A stretch of 6,504 nucleotides of DNA from Methylobacteriaceae bacterium (GTDB taxonomy: Bacteria; Pseudomonadota; Alphaproteobacteria; Rhizobiales; Beijerinckiaceae), in the NCBI GenBank assembly GCA_031272615.1, contig JAISTL010000039.1, positions 1 to 6,504 of the forward strand. The letters run 5' to 3'. A program made the position numbers and the translations under genes. Numbering within the stretch: position 1 is the first letter of the stretch; every line of letters begins with the position of its first letter. Positions 1 to 5,524 of the stretch are shown in pieces. Below the pieces are notes generated by a model, which did no database searches, was not told the origin of the DNA, and saw only the letters and a program-made list of their open reading frames with translations.

Positions 1-1
1 T

Positions 2-877
2 CCCAAAGCCGGGGAAACGGTGCTGGGGCGGGGCTATCGCATCGCGTTCGGCGGCAAGGGCGCCAACCAGGCCGTCGCCGCCGGTCGCGCCGGAGCCGAC
101 ATCGTCTTTCTGGCCTGTATCGGGGACGACGCCATCGGCCTCGAGGTGCGCAAGCAGCTCGAAAGCGACGGGGTCGACGTGTCGGAGGTGCTGGCGGTGC
201 GTGACACGCCCACCGGCGTGGCGCTGATTTTCGTCAACCGCGAGGGCGAAAACGTCATCGCCATCAACGCCGGGGCCAACGCCGCGCTGACGCCGGAATA
301 TGTGGCGCCGCGCCGCGCCCGCATCGAAGCCGCGGACGCCCTGCTGATGCAGCTGGAAACGCCGCTGGACAGCATCGCCGCCGCCGCCCGCGCCGCCCGC
401 GCCGCCGGGACGAAGGTGATTCTCAACCCGGCTCCGGCCCAGGCGCTGGCCGATGACGTGCTGGCGCTGGTCGACATCATCACCCCCAATGAAACCGAGG
501 CCGAGAAACTCACCGGCATCAGCGTGGGGTCCGACGCCGACGCCGGCGCCGCCAGCGCGGCCCTGCACGCCAAAGGCATCGGCACCGTCATCATCACGCT
601 GGGCAGCCGCGGCGCCTGGGTGTCGGAAAACGGCCGCGGCCGCCGGGTTCCCGGCTTCAGGGTGCGCGCCGTGGACACCATCGCCGCCGGCGACACCTTC
701 AACGGCGTCATGGTCACCGCCCTGCTGGAGGGCCGCGGGCTGGACGAGGCGGTGCGCTTCGGCCATGCCGCGGCGGCCATCGCCGTCACCCGGGCCGGCG
801 CCCAGCCGTCGGTGCCGTGGCGGCGGGAGATTGATGCGTTTCTGGAAAATCCGTCGGAATGGGAGACAAAACAATGA
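2..877 (+). CDS. rbsK: Ribokinase, 5' end cut off by the window edge
   Basis: Ribokinase phosphorylates D-ribose with ATP to ribose-5-phosphate in the cytoplasm, feeding the pentose phosphate pathway. The frame is open from base 2, before any start codon, and begins PKAGETVLG, which in RbsK follows the first beta strand. About 20-25 N-terminal residues therefore lie outside the window, and 291 residues are visible. PfkB-family landmarks are clear: [13 protein letters not shown] (substrate-binding loop, bases 50-88), NPAPA, the [13 protein letters not shown] block, TLGSRGAW, and the anion-hole/catalytic motif [11 protein letters not shown], with the catalytic Asp at codon 692-694. The AAGD form, rather than GAGD, is as in E. 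coli RbsK by recall. The QPSVPWR and DAFL stretch near the C terminus also matches RbsK rather than fructokinase or adenosine kinase. The stop codon overlaps the start of the aldo/keto reductase gene (ATGA), so the two are co-transcribed. Confidence 0.95.
   Translation, partial: PKAGETVLGRGYRIAFGGKGANQAVAAGRAGADIVFLACIGDDAIGLEVRKQLESDGVDVSEVLAVRDTPTGVALIFVNREGENVIAINAGANAALTPEYVAPRRARIEAADALLMQLETPLDSIAAAARAARAAGTKVILNPAPAQALADDVLALVDIITPNETEAEKLTGISVGSDADAGAASAALHAKGIGTVIITLGSRGAWVSENGRGRRVPGFRVRAVDTIAAGDTFNGVMVTALLEGRGLDEAVRFGHAAAAIAVTRAGAQPSVPWRREIDAFLENPSEWETKQ
861..866 (+). promoter_or_regulatory. Ribosome binding site of the aldo/keto reductase gene
   Basis: GGGAGA ends seven bases before the ATG at 874. 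It favours 874 over the in-frame ATG at 859, which would place this site inside the coding sequence and add five residues (MGDKT) that do not belong to the family's usual N terminus. The site lies within the last codons of rbsK, as expected for coupled translation. Confidence 0.6.
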
Positions 878-1851
878 AATACAGGGAATTGGGGAACACC
901 GGCGTTTCCGTGTCGGCCATCGGCCTGGGTTGCATGGGGATGAGCCAGTCTTACGGCGTGCCGGATGACCGCGAGAGCATCGCCACCCTCCACCGGGCGC
1001 TGGACCTCGGCGTCAATTTCTGGGATACCGCCGACACCTACGCCGAGGGCGGCAACGAACAGCTCGTCGCCAACGTGCTGGCGCCCAACCGCGACAAGGT
1101 GTTCATCGCCACCAAGTTCGGCTTTTACCGGCGGGACGGCGTGCGCATTCTCGACGCCTCGCCGAAACACGCCCGCGAGGCGGTGGAGGCTAGCCTCAAG
1201 CGTCTCAAGGTGGATGTCATCGACCTGTACTACGTCCACCGGGTGGACCCAAGCGTGCCGGTGGAAGAGACCGTCGGCGCCATGGCCGACCTGGTGAAAC
1301 AGGGCAAAGTGAGGTTTATCGGCCTCAGCGAGTGCCTGCCGGAGGACCTTGAACGCGCTCACGCCGTGCATCCCGTTGCCGCGGTGCAAAGCGAGTATTC
1401 ACTGCTGTTCCGCGCCGTCGAAAAGGAAATCCTGCCCCTGACCAAAGAGCTCGGCATCTCGCTGGTGCCGTTCTCGCCCCTGGGGCGGGGCCTCGTCACC
1501 AACAAACTGGACCTCAAGACGTTGGGGCCGAAGGATTTTCGTGCCGATATCCCGCGCTACCACGGGGTGCACGCCGAGAACAACCTGAAAATCGCCGCCG
1601 GGCTGGAAGAACTGGCGGCGGCGCGGGGCGCCACCGCTTCGGCCCTGGCGCTCGCCTGGGTTCTGGCGCAGGGCGACCACATCATTCCCATTCCCGGAAC
1701 CAAGCGCCGCGTGTATCTGGAACAGAACGTCGCGGCGGTGGATCTGATTCTGTCGGCGGAAGAACTGGCAGCCATCGACGCGCTGCTGGCGCGCTACCCG
1801 GATGTCGGCGAGCGCTACAGCGAGGCAAGCTCGAAGTTTTTGAAGAAATAG
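874..1851 (+). CDS. Aldo/keto reductase (NADPH-dependent oxidoreductase)
   Basis: This 325-residue protein has the length of a single-domain aldo/keto reductase, a TIM-barrel enzyme that reduces aldehydes or ketones with NAD(P)H in the cytoplasm. The N terminus ([19 protein letters not shown], then CMGMS) is that of the YakC/AKR13-like bacterial group. The catalytic tetrad is complete: Asp51 and Tyr56 in WDTADTY, Lys81 in IATKFGF, and His122 in YYVHRVDP. The cofactor-phosphate loop PGTKRR starts at residue 274 and is followed by YLEQN, as usual. I chose the ATG at 874 because it overlaps the rbsK stop as ATGA, has a ribosome binding site at the right distance, and gives the family's normal start. 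Coupling to ribokinase suggests a role in sugar or sugar-derived aldehyde metabolism, but that is inference. The true substrate cannot be read from the sequence. Confidence 0.93.
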   Translation: MKYRELGNTGVSVSAIGLGCMGMSQSYGVPDDRESIATLHRALDLGVNFWDTADTYAEGGNEQLVANVLAPNRDKVFIATKFGFYRRDGVRILDASPKHAREAVEASLKRLKVDVIDLYYVHRVDPSVPVEETVGAMADLVKQGKVRFIGLSECLPEDLERAHAVHPVAAVQSEYSLLFRAVEKEILPLTKELGISLVPFSPLGRGLVTNKLDLKTLGPKDFRADIPRYHGVHAENNLKIAAGLEELAAARGATASALALAWVLAQGDHIIPIPGTKRRVYLEQNVAAVDLILSAEELAAIDALLARYPDVGERYSEASSKFLKK

Positions 1852-1861
1852 CGTGACGCAC

Positions 1862-1901
1862 GGGGCGCGGCGGCGGGCGGTTCAGTCCGCCGGAGCGCCC
1901 C
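1862..1901. terminator. GC-rich hairpin between convergent genes, possible bidirectional terminator
   Basis: GGGGCGC (1862-1868) pairs with GCGCCCC (1895-1901). Inside it GGCGG (1876-1880) pairs with CCGCC (1887-1891), separated by a purine-rich internal loop. It spans the 30-base gap between the convergent aldo/keto reductase and regulator genes and runs into the last codons of the regulator. No T-run follows on either strand, so it is not a canonical intrinsic terminator. A role in ending or insulating the two transcripts is only suggested by its place. Confidence 0.3.
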
Positions 1902-2562
1902 TGTTCTGCTGTTTGCGGCGGCGGTTCAAGCGCTGGGCCAATTCCTCCCGCAGGGTCTGGGCCAGGTTCGGCGTGGCGGAGGAGCAGCACACCAGAATCT
2001 GCGCCGGCTGTCCGCCGGCGGCGACATAGGCGTAGCCCATGGTGGTGTCGAAATAGGCGGAATCCCCCTGCTTCAGCACCGTGGTTTCATAAAACTCGGT
2101 GTGGAGCTCGATTTCGCCTTTCAGCACATAGATGAATTCCTCGCCGACGTGGTTCCACAGGCCGTCGAGATCGTGGAAGGAATTGACGCGCACGTCGATG
2201 ACCGCCGGAATGATGCGCTTGTGGGCGATTTCCGTGCACAGATACGTATAGGTGAAATGGTCGTCGCCCATGGTCAGGCCGGTGTGGCCGTAGGACACGC
2301 TGCGCCGCCCGGTCAGCGGCTTGGGGGCGTCGTCCCGGCCGGTCGAGCCCGCCACCAGGTCGCCGATTTCGATGTTGAGCCCGGCGCAGAGCTGCAGGAT
2401 GGATTGGTAGGACGGCGAAATGAGGTCGTTTTCAATCTTCGACAACGTGGACTTGGAGATGCCCGAGCGCTCCGACAGGTCCGCCAGCGTCCAGCCGTGG
2501 TAGGCGCGCCGCTCCCGCAGAACCTGCCCGATGGAAGGATTACGCCGTCTGTTGTCACTCAT
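1882..2562 (-). CDS. XRE-family transcriptional regulator with C-terminal cupin domain
   Basis: A 226-residue cytoplasmic DNA-binding protein of the HTH_3 plus cupin_2 type. Residues 11-66 form the helix-turn-helix: IGQVLRERR, then WTLADLSERSGISKSTLSKIE with recognition helix around residues 36-44, then SPSYQSILQLCAGL. Residues 138-200 form a small beta-barrel cupin (HVGEEFIYVLKGEIELH, then LKQGDSAYFDTT). The tail is basic and rich in Arg and Gln. In this family the cupin senses a small molecule, and the proteins often control neighbouring catabolic or polyamine/amino-acid genes and themselves. The ligand here is unknown. The ATG at 2562 gives the normal short tail before the first helix; only a weak GGGG sits upstream of it. 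The gene is convergent with rbsK-aldo/keto reductase, so control of that pair is possible but unproven. The usual cupin metal-ligand set is not obvious. Confidence 0.92.
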   Translation of the reverse strand: MSDNRRRNPSIGQVLRERRAYHGWTLADLSERSGISKSTLSKIENDLISPSYQSILQLCAGLNIEIGDLVAGSTGRDDAPKPLTGRRSVSYGHTGLTMGDDHFTYTYLCTEIAHKRIIPAVIDVRVNSFHDLDGLWNHVGEEFIYVLKGEIELHTEFYETTVLKQGDSAYFDTTMGYAYVAAGGQPAQILVCCSSATPNLAQTLREELAQRLNRRRKQQNRGAPAD

Positions 2563-2596
2563 CCCGATGAACCCCGTAGCCCGTGTGTCGTCCCGT

Positions 2597-2630
2597 GCCG
2601 GAACGGCCCGGCGTGAACCGGCCGTCCGGC
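2597..2630. other. Bulged 11-bp hairpin in the leader of the regulator gene
   Basis: GCCGGAACGGCC (2597-2608) pairs with GGCCGTCCGGC (2620-2630) over 11 base pairs with a single bulged A and an 11-base loop. Seven As follow on the plus strand. A minus-strand terminator would need Ts after the hairpin, but here they come before it, so it is not a normal terminator for either direction. Its position about 35 bases upstream of the regulator's ATG puts it in that gene's 5' untranslated leader, where it could affect mRNA stability or be a binding site. Confidence 0.5.
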
Positions 2631-2645
2631 AAAAAAAGAAAACCC

Positions 2646-2674
2646 TTCATAGAATCGTTTATCAACGGAAACAA
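2646..2674 (-). promoter_or_regulatory. Candidate sigma70-type promoter of the XRE-cupin regulator
   Basis: On the minus strand, TTGTTT (2669-2674) and TATGAA (2646-2651) are 17 bases apart. This is a three-of-six match at -35 and four-of-six at -10, in the AT-richer part of the gap. Transcription would begin near 2639 and give a leader of about 75 bases containing the GC hairpin. A better -35 (TTGATA) starts a little downstream but has a poorer -10 partner. Confidence 0.3.
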
Positions 2675-2723
2675 CCCGGCACATCACAAAAACGACGCGC
2701 GGAACACGGAAGAATGCACAGAT

Positions 2724-2741
2724 TGTTTCGCTTCGGAAACA
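2724..2741. promoter_or_regulatory. Dyad TGTTTC-N6-GAAACA, possible operator
   Basis: An 18-bp imperfect palindrome with 6-bp arms (2724-2729 and 2736-2741). The octamer CGGAAACA at its right half (2734-2741) recurs in the same orientation at 2666-2673, overlapping the candidate -35 of the regulator. Symmetric sites of this size suit a dimeric helix-turn-helix protein, so autoregulation by the neighbouring XRE-cupin protein is a reasonable guess. Nothing in the sequence proves binding. Confidence 0.3.
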
Positions 2742-2830
2742 TGAGCAAACCTGGCGGAAGACGCGCCTGGTCACGAGAGTGGTGATGTGATCGCGGGAAC
2801 CCCTGAGTTCGCAACCCTTTGTCGTTTCAC

Positions 2831-2922
2831 TCTGCAAATCATCGACTGAAGCGTCTGCAAATCACCTACTGAAATGTCTGCAAATCATCGACTGAAATGC
2901 TTGCAAATCATCGACCGAACCG
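2831..2922 (+). repeat. Four tandem 23-bp repeats upstream of the AAA_14/DUF4143 gene
   Basis: Four head-to-tail copies of exactly 23 bases lie at 2831-2853, 2854-2876, 2877-2899 and 2900-2922. The shared core is TGCAAATCATCGACTGAA. Copy 2 reads CACCTACTGAA in the second half, copy 1 ends in GCG instead of ATG, and copy 4 begins CT rather than TC and has CCGAACCG at the end. The spacing is strict and near two helical turns. The array stops 13 bases before the ATPase start codon, so the copies face one side of the DNA upstream of, and overlapping, the candidate promoter. There are no spacers, so this is not a CRISPR array. It most resembles iterated operator sites. Confidence 0.9.
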
Positions 2923-2929
2923 GTAGTAT
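2901..2929 (+). promoter_or_regulatory. Candidate promoter giving a leaderless ATPase mRNA
   Basis: TTGCAA (2901-2906) and TAGTAT (2924-2929) are 17 bases apart, each a four-of-six match to the sigma70 hexamers. The -35 lies in repeat copy 4, whose first bases (CTTG) differ from those of the other copies (TCTG), creating the TTG. Transcription would start near 2936, at or beside the ATG, so the mRNA would have no leader. This fits the absence of a Shine-Dalgarno sequence before 2936. Confidence 0.35.
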
Positions 2930-2935
2930 GGCCCC

Positions 2936-3856
2936 ATGACCTACTTGCCGCGCCATATCGACACGCTCATTCCCGGGCAGCTGAAAGCCATGGGGGCCTT
3001 GCTGATCAGGGGGCCCAAGGGGTGCGGCAAAACCGAGACCGGGCGCCGCTTCGCCGGCAGCGAAATCGTCATTGACGACTCCGTCGCCGTGAAAAACGCC
3101 ATGATCAGCGACCCGCGCGTGCTCCTGTCCGGCGCCGTGCCGCGGTTGATCGACGAATGGCAAAACCGCACAGAGCTGTGGAACACCGTGCGGCACGAGG
3201 TCGACAGACGAAAGGCCAAGGGGCAGTTCATCCTGACGGGCTCGGCCAATCCGCCGGACGATGTGAACCTGCATTCCGGTCAGAACAGGTTCGGCATCAT
3301 CACCATGCGCACCATGACCTGGGCGGAGATGGGGCATTCCACCAAAGACGTGTGCTTTGCCGACCTTTTTGACGGCGGTGAACCGGCATCCCCGCTGATT
3401 GCGCCGGATTTGGCCCGGCTGGCGGAGCGGCTGGTCATCGGCGGCTGGCCGGGAAACCTCGGCCTCGACGAAACACACGCGATCCTCGCCAATGACAACG
3501 CGTGTGAGCTGTTGTGCGAGGTGGACATCAACCGTGTGGATGGAACAAGGCGAGACCCGCTGAAGGTGCGCCAGTTGCTGAGATCGTTGGCGCGCAATGT
3601 CTCCACCGAAGCCGCGCAGGCGACAATCCGGAGCGACGTCTGGGGGGAGCGGGCCGACCTCGCGCCTGACACGGTGGCCGACTACCTGAACGCGCTGGAA
3701 CGCCTGATGATGGTGGAGAATCTCACCGCCTGGAGCACCCATATCCGCTCCAAGGCCCGGCTCCGCTCCACCCCCAAACGGCACCTCGCCGACCCCGGCC
3801 TCGCGTGCGCGGCGCTCGGGCTTTCGTCGGACAAACTGCTCGCTGACCTGGAGTAG
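2936..3856 (+). CDS. AAA_14 / DUF4143 ATPase, cut short by an in-frame TAG
   Basis: The open part encodes 306 residues of an AAA_14 plus DUF4143 protein, a family of predicted ATPases normally about 400-420 residues long whose biological role is unsettled. The N terminus YLPRHIDTLIPGQL is typical. Walker A is GPKGCGKT (residues 26-33, with the Cys usual in this group), Walker B is RLIDEW with Asp73-Glu74, and the sensor-1-like LTGSAN starts at residue 100. The following helical region (about 190-306, including LADPGLACAALGL) is the first part of DUF4143. The frame then meets TAG at 3854-3856, yet continues as good family sequence to 4183. The ATG at 2936 is the first start after an upstream in-frame TAG (2924), gives the normal family N terminus, and has no evident ribosome binding site. 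As it stands, the product has the ATPase but not the nuclease-like end. It could be a recent pseudogene, a truncated active protein, or a sequencing error. Confidence 0.85.
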   Translation: MTYLPRHIDTLIPGQLKAMGALLIRGPKGCGKTETGRRFAGSEIVIDDSVAVKNAMISDPRVLLSGAVPRLIDEWQNRTELWNTVRHEVDRRKAKGQFILTGSANPPDDVNLHSGQNRFGIITMRTMTWAEMGHSTKDVCFADLFDGGEPASPLIAPDLARLAERLVIGGWPGNLGLDETHAILANDNACELLCEVDINRVDGTRRDPLKVRQLLRSLARNVSTEAAQATIRSDVWGERADLAPDTVADYLNALERLMMVENLTAWSTHIRSKARLRSTPKRHLADPGLACAALGLSSDKLLADLE

Positions 3857-4183
3857 CTGGGTCTGCTGTTCGAGTCGCTGGTCATTCACGATCTGCGGGT
3901 CCTTGCCGGGACCATGGGCGCCAGGGTGTATCATTACCGGGATTCCAACGGTGTCGAGGCGGACGCGATTGTTGAATTCCGCAACGGTGATTGGGCGGCC
4001 TTTGAAGTCAAACTCGGCAGCGGCGCCGAAGACGAAGCGGCGGACTCGCTGAAGCGGCTGGCGGACACCATCGATGACACCAAGGCGCCGAAGCCGCGGG
4101 CGCTGGTGGTGCTGACGGGCGACGGCTTCGCCCACCGCCGGAGAGACGGCGTGTTGGCGGTACCGTTTCCGGCGCTGACGTGA
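3857..4183 (+). pseudogene. C-terminal remainder of the DUF4143 protein after the amber codon
   Basis: This is the same frame as the ATPase, 108 codons from the TAG to TGA at 4181-4183. It reads LGLLFESLVIHDLRVLAG, then YHYRDSNGVEADAIVEF, then WAAFEVKLG, the standard end of DUF4143. Glu313, Asp343 and the Glu357-x-Lys359 pair (numbered with the TAG as 307) resemble a PD-(D/E)xK nuclease-fold core, and all lie after the stop. With readthrough the protein would have 415 codons, the expected family length. The only ATG in the early part is at 3914 and would give 89 residues lacking the FES motif. It has no good ribosome binding site, so independent translation looks unlikely. No frameshift or other stop occurs in the piece. 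Confidence 0.8.
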
Positions 4184-4196
4184 CGCGGAAGACTCT

Positions 4197-4263
4197 GGTG
4201 GACGAAGAACACGCGCGTCATTTTGGCTGAAAACGGGGAATTCAAAGCTGAAAATCGTCCACC
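4197..4263. repeat. 9-bp inverted repeat flanking a short AT-richer core
   Basis: GGTGGACGA (4197-4205) and TCGTCCACC (4255-4263) are perfect reverse complements 49 bases apart, just after the DUF4143 stop. Between them GCTGAAAA occurs twice (4226-4233 and 4247-4254), 21 bases apart. The right arm overlaps the GTCCACC repeat. There is no T-run, so it is not a standard terminator. The arrangement could be a small mobile-element remnant or an RNA fold. Confidence 0.5.
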
Positions 4264-4290
4264 GTGTCCACCCGGTCCACCGTGTCCACC
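4257..4290 (+). repeat. Doubled 16-bp GTCCACC-type repeat
   Basis: GTCCACCGTGTCCACC occurs at 4257-4272 and again at 4275-4290, separated only by CG. The unit is itself two GTCCACC heptamers joined by GT. It lies between the DUF4143 stop and the tRNA 3' end in a stretch without any gene. A minus-strand frame through it (GGHGGPGGHGG) is an artefact of the repeat. Confidence 0.85.
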
Positions 4291-4313
4291 AAAAGGACTT
4301 TCCAACTCATGCC

Positions 4314-4334
4314 GGATTATCAGGAATTTAATCC
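4314..4334 (-). terminator. Small inverted repeat just after tRNA-Ala, weak terminator candidate
   Basis: GGATTA (4314-4319) and TAATCC (4329-4334) form a 6-bp stem with a 9-base loop, beginning two bases beyond the CCA end of the tRNA on its transcribed strand. It is AT-rich and no T-run follows directly (TCCTTTT comes about 15-20 bases later). It may help define the tRNA 3' end, but is weak as a terminator. Confidence 0.3.
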
Positions 4335-4411
<77 letters not shown>

Positions 4412-4429
4412 CGTTCAAAGGATGAGCCT

Positions 4430-4457
4430 TTTAAAGCCCTGCCCCGGCGGTTGTCAA
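4430..4457 (-). promoter_or_regulatory. Promoter of tRNA-Ala
   Basis: On the minus strand a perfect TTGACA (4452-4457) is followed after 16 bases by TTTAAA (4430-4435). The predicted start near 4423 leaves a 5' leader of about 12 bases for RNase P to remove. The -35 lies only two bases beyond the TAA stop of the TraB/GumN gene, so the tRNA has its own promoter but may also receive readthrough from that operon. Confidence 0.65.
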
Positions 4458-4459
4458 CA

Positions 4460-5488
4460 TTATTCCACGCGTTCAACGGTGTATCCGGCCTTTTCGTAGA
4501 GACGGAGCACGCCGGTTTCTCCCGGCAGGTGCGCCGCACCCACGGCGACAAACGCGTTGCCCTTGTCGACCAGGGGGCGGGAGCGGTCGAACATGCGGCG
4601 GTTGCGCATGTCGATCAGCGTCGCCATCACCGCTTCCGTCGCCTGGACGGCGTCCGTCCCCGGCGTCAGCTCCTCGGATTTGGACCACAGCAGCAGTTTG
4701 CCGATTTCCCCGGCGGCGTAGAAGCGGATGGTGGTTTCAAACAGGTCCTCCAGCATCGCATTGCTCTGCACCACGCTGGCGAGAAGCGCCTTCTGGGTTT
4801 CCGGCGGATGGTCCGCCGTCGCTTCCAGTTGTTCGGCGATGGTTTCAAGGCCGATAATGCTCTTGCCGTCGCTCATCACCCGCCGCGCCAGAAGCTCGTC
4901 GACTCCGGGAATCTTGCCGTGATTTTTGGCTTCGCACACGGGAATCGAAAAGGCCAGCGCCAGAAAACCCGCCTTGTAGATGTCCACCGCCTCGACGGGA
5001 ATGCCGTATTCTCCGGCAAGGCCGCGGATTTTCTCCTGTTCGGCGGGAGGAAACAGCGCGCTCACCTTGTCGTCGCTGGAGGCCATGACATGGGTGAGCA
5101 GGCTCAAGCCCATCTGCTGCTGCACCTCGGGATCGTTCATGCCGCCGACTTCCTTGAGCTCGAAGGCGACGGACGAGGCGTCATCGACAATTTTCAGCAG
5201 CGCGGGAGAAAAATTGGTCACCCGCGTGTCGCCCGAGTGGATGGTGCCGAAGAAATAGGACGGCGACACGCCGCCTTTTGTCACCCGGAACAGCTTGCCG
5301 TTGGCGAACGGCATCCGCGCCGCTTCCTGATCGATCCGGTTGACCACAGCGGGTTTCTGCCGCTGCAACTCGGGAAGCAAATCCTTGCCGCGGCACACGG
5401 CTCCGGCGGTGTCCCCCAGGCCCAGCAGCAACAGCATGGCGCCCAAACACCTCGTGGTGATCGAACCGGTTTTCTCTGAATGGCTCAC
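4460..5488 (-). CDS. TraB/GumN-family protein with Sec signal peptide
   Basis: A 342-residue protein of the TraB/GumN (PF01963) family, related to TIKI-type metal-dependent proteases. Bacterial members are mostly exported and poorly understood. A signal peptide is clear: basic start, hydrophobic CLGAMLLLLGLG (residues 14-25), likely cleavage after DTAGA (residue 30). The Cys at 32 does not sit in a good lipobox. Family motifs are the first GxxH in SYFFGTIHSGD (81-84, His84), the acidic FEL (Glu110), and the second GxxH in VGAAHLPG (317-320, His320), followed by the usual LYEKAGYTV end. The first block (KLFRV, then PSYFFGTIH) looks alphaproteobacterial. It starts at GTG 5488 with a strong ribosome binding site, and lies 36 bases downstream of folD with no terminator between, so it is probably co-transcribed. 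The mature protein should act in the periplasm, possibly as a metalloprotease or hydrolase, unproven. Confidence 0.92.
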   Translation of the reverse strand: MSHSEKTGSITTRCLGAMLLLLGLGDTAGAVCRGKDLLPELQRQKPAVVNRIDQEAARMPFANGKLFRVTKGGVSPSYFFGTIHSGDTRVTNFSPALLKIVDDASSVAFELKEVGGMNDPEVQQQMGLSLLTHVMASSDDKVSALFPPAEQEKIRGLAGEYGIPVEAVDIYKAGFLALAFSIPVCEAKNHGKIPGVDELLARRVMSDGKSIIGLETIAEQLEATADHPPETQKALLASVVQSNAMLEDLFETTIRFYAAGEIGKLLLWSKSEELTPGTDAVQATEAVMATLIDMRNRRMFDRSRPLVDKGNAFVAVGAAHLPGETGVLRLYEKAGYTVERVE

Positions 5489-5496
5489 GCGTCAAT

Positions 5497-5502
5497 CTCC
5501 TT
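5497..5502 (-). promoter_or_regulatory. Ribosome binding site deciding the GTG start of the TraB/GumN gene
   Basis: The minus strand carries AAGGAG with eight bases to GTG (5486-5488). This strong site supports the non-ATG start, which also gives a complete signal peptide. Confidence 0.75.
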
Positions 5503-5524
5503 ACAGTTGTCGGGCCCGCTCCGG

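Larger units (their letters stand above)
2563..2935. other. Gene-free stretch between divergent genes
   Basis: This 373-base gap separates the divergent regulator (minus) and ATPase (plus) genes. Its middle, about 2631-2750, is visibly richer in A and T than the flanking coding DNA. It holds a bulged GC hairpin (2597-2630), a candidate promoter for the regulator (2646-2674), two copies of CGGAAACA (2666-2673 and 2734-2741, the second inside an 18-bp dyad) and four 23-bp tandem repeats (2831-2922). Short open frames here (for example 2531-2785 plus, 2559-2837 minus) have no recognisable protein character. I see no RNA gene. Confidence 0.7.

Noticed and set aside
34..1389. Long minus-strand open frame of 451 codons opposite rbsK and the aldo/keto reductase gene
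   Set aside because: It is antisense to two well-recognised genes, has low-complexity Ala/Ser/Arg composition and no domain. GC-rich DNA commonly leaves such shadow frames open.
2797..2806. GAACCCCTGA, a 10-bp match to the T-arm/variable region of tRNA-Ala (4356-4365), as a possible att site flanking the DUF4143 locus
   Set aside because: The match does not extend on either side, does not reach the tRNA 3' end as real att sites do, and no integrase is present. It is probably chance.
2831..2922. Tandem repeats as a CRISPR array
   Set aside because: The copies are contiguous with no spacers, and no cas genes are nearby.
2874..2939. A 21-codon frame from ATG 2874 inside the repeats, whose TGA overlaps the ATPase ATG as ATGA, suggesting a leader peptide
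   Set aside because: It has no ribosome binding site, its residues simply follow the repeat, and the preferred promoter would start transcription after it. Worth remembering only if the transcript begins upstream of 2870.
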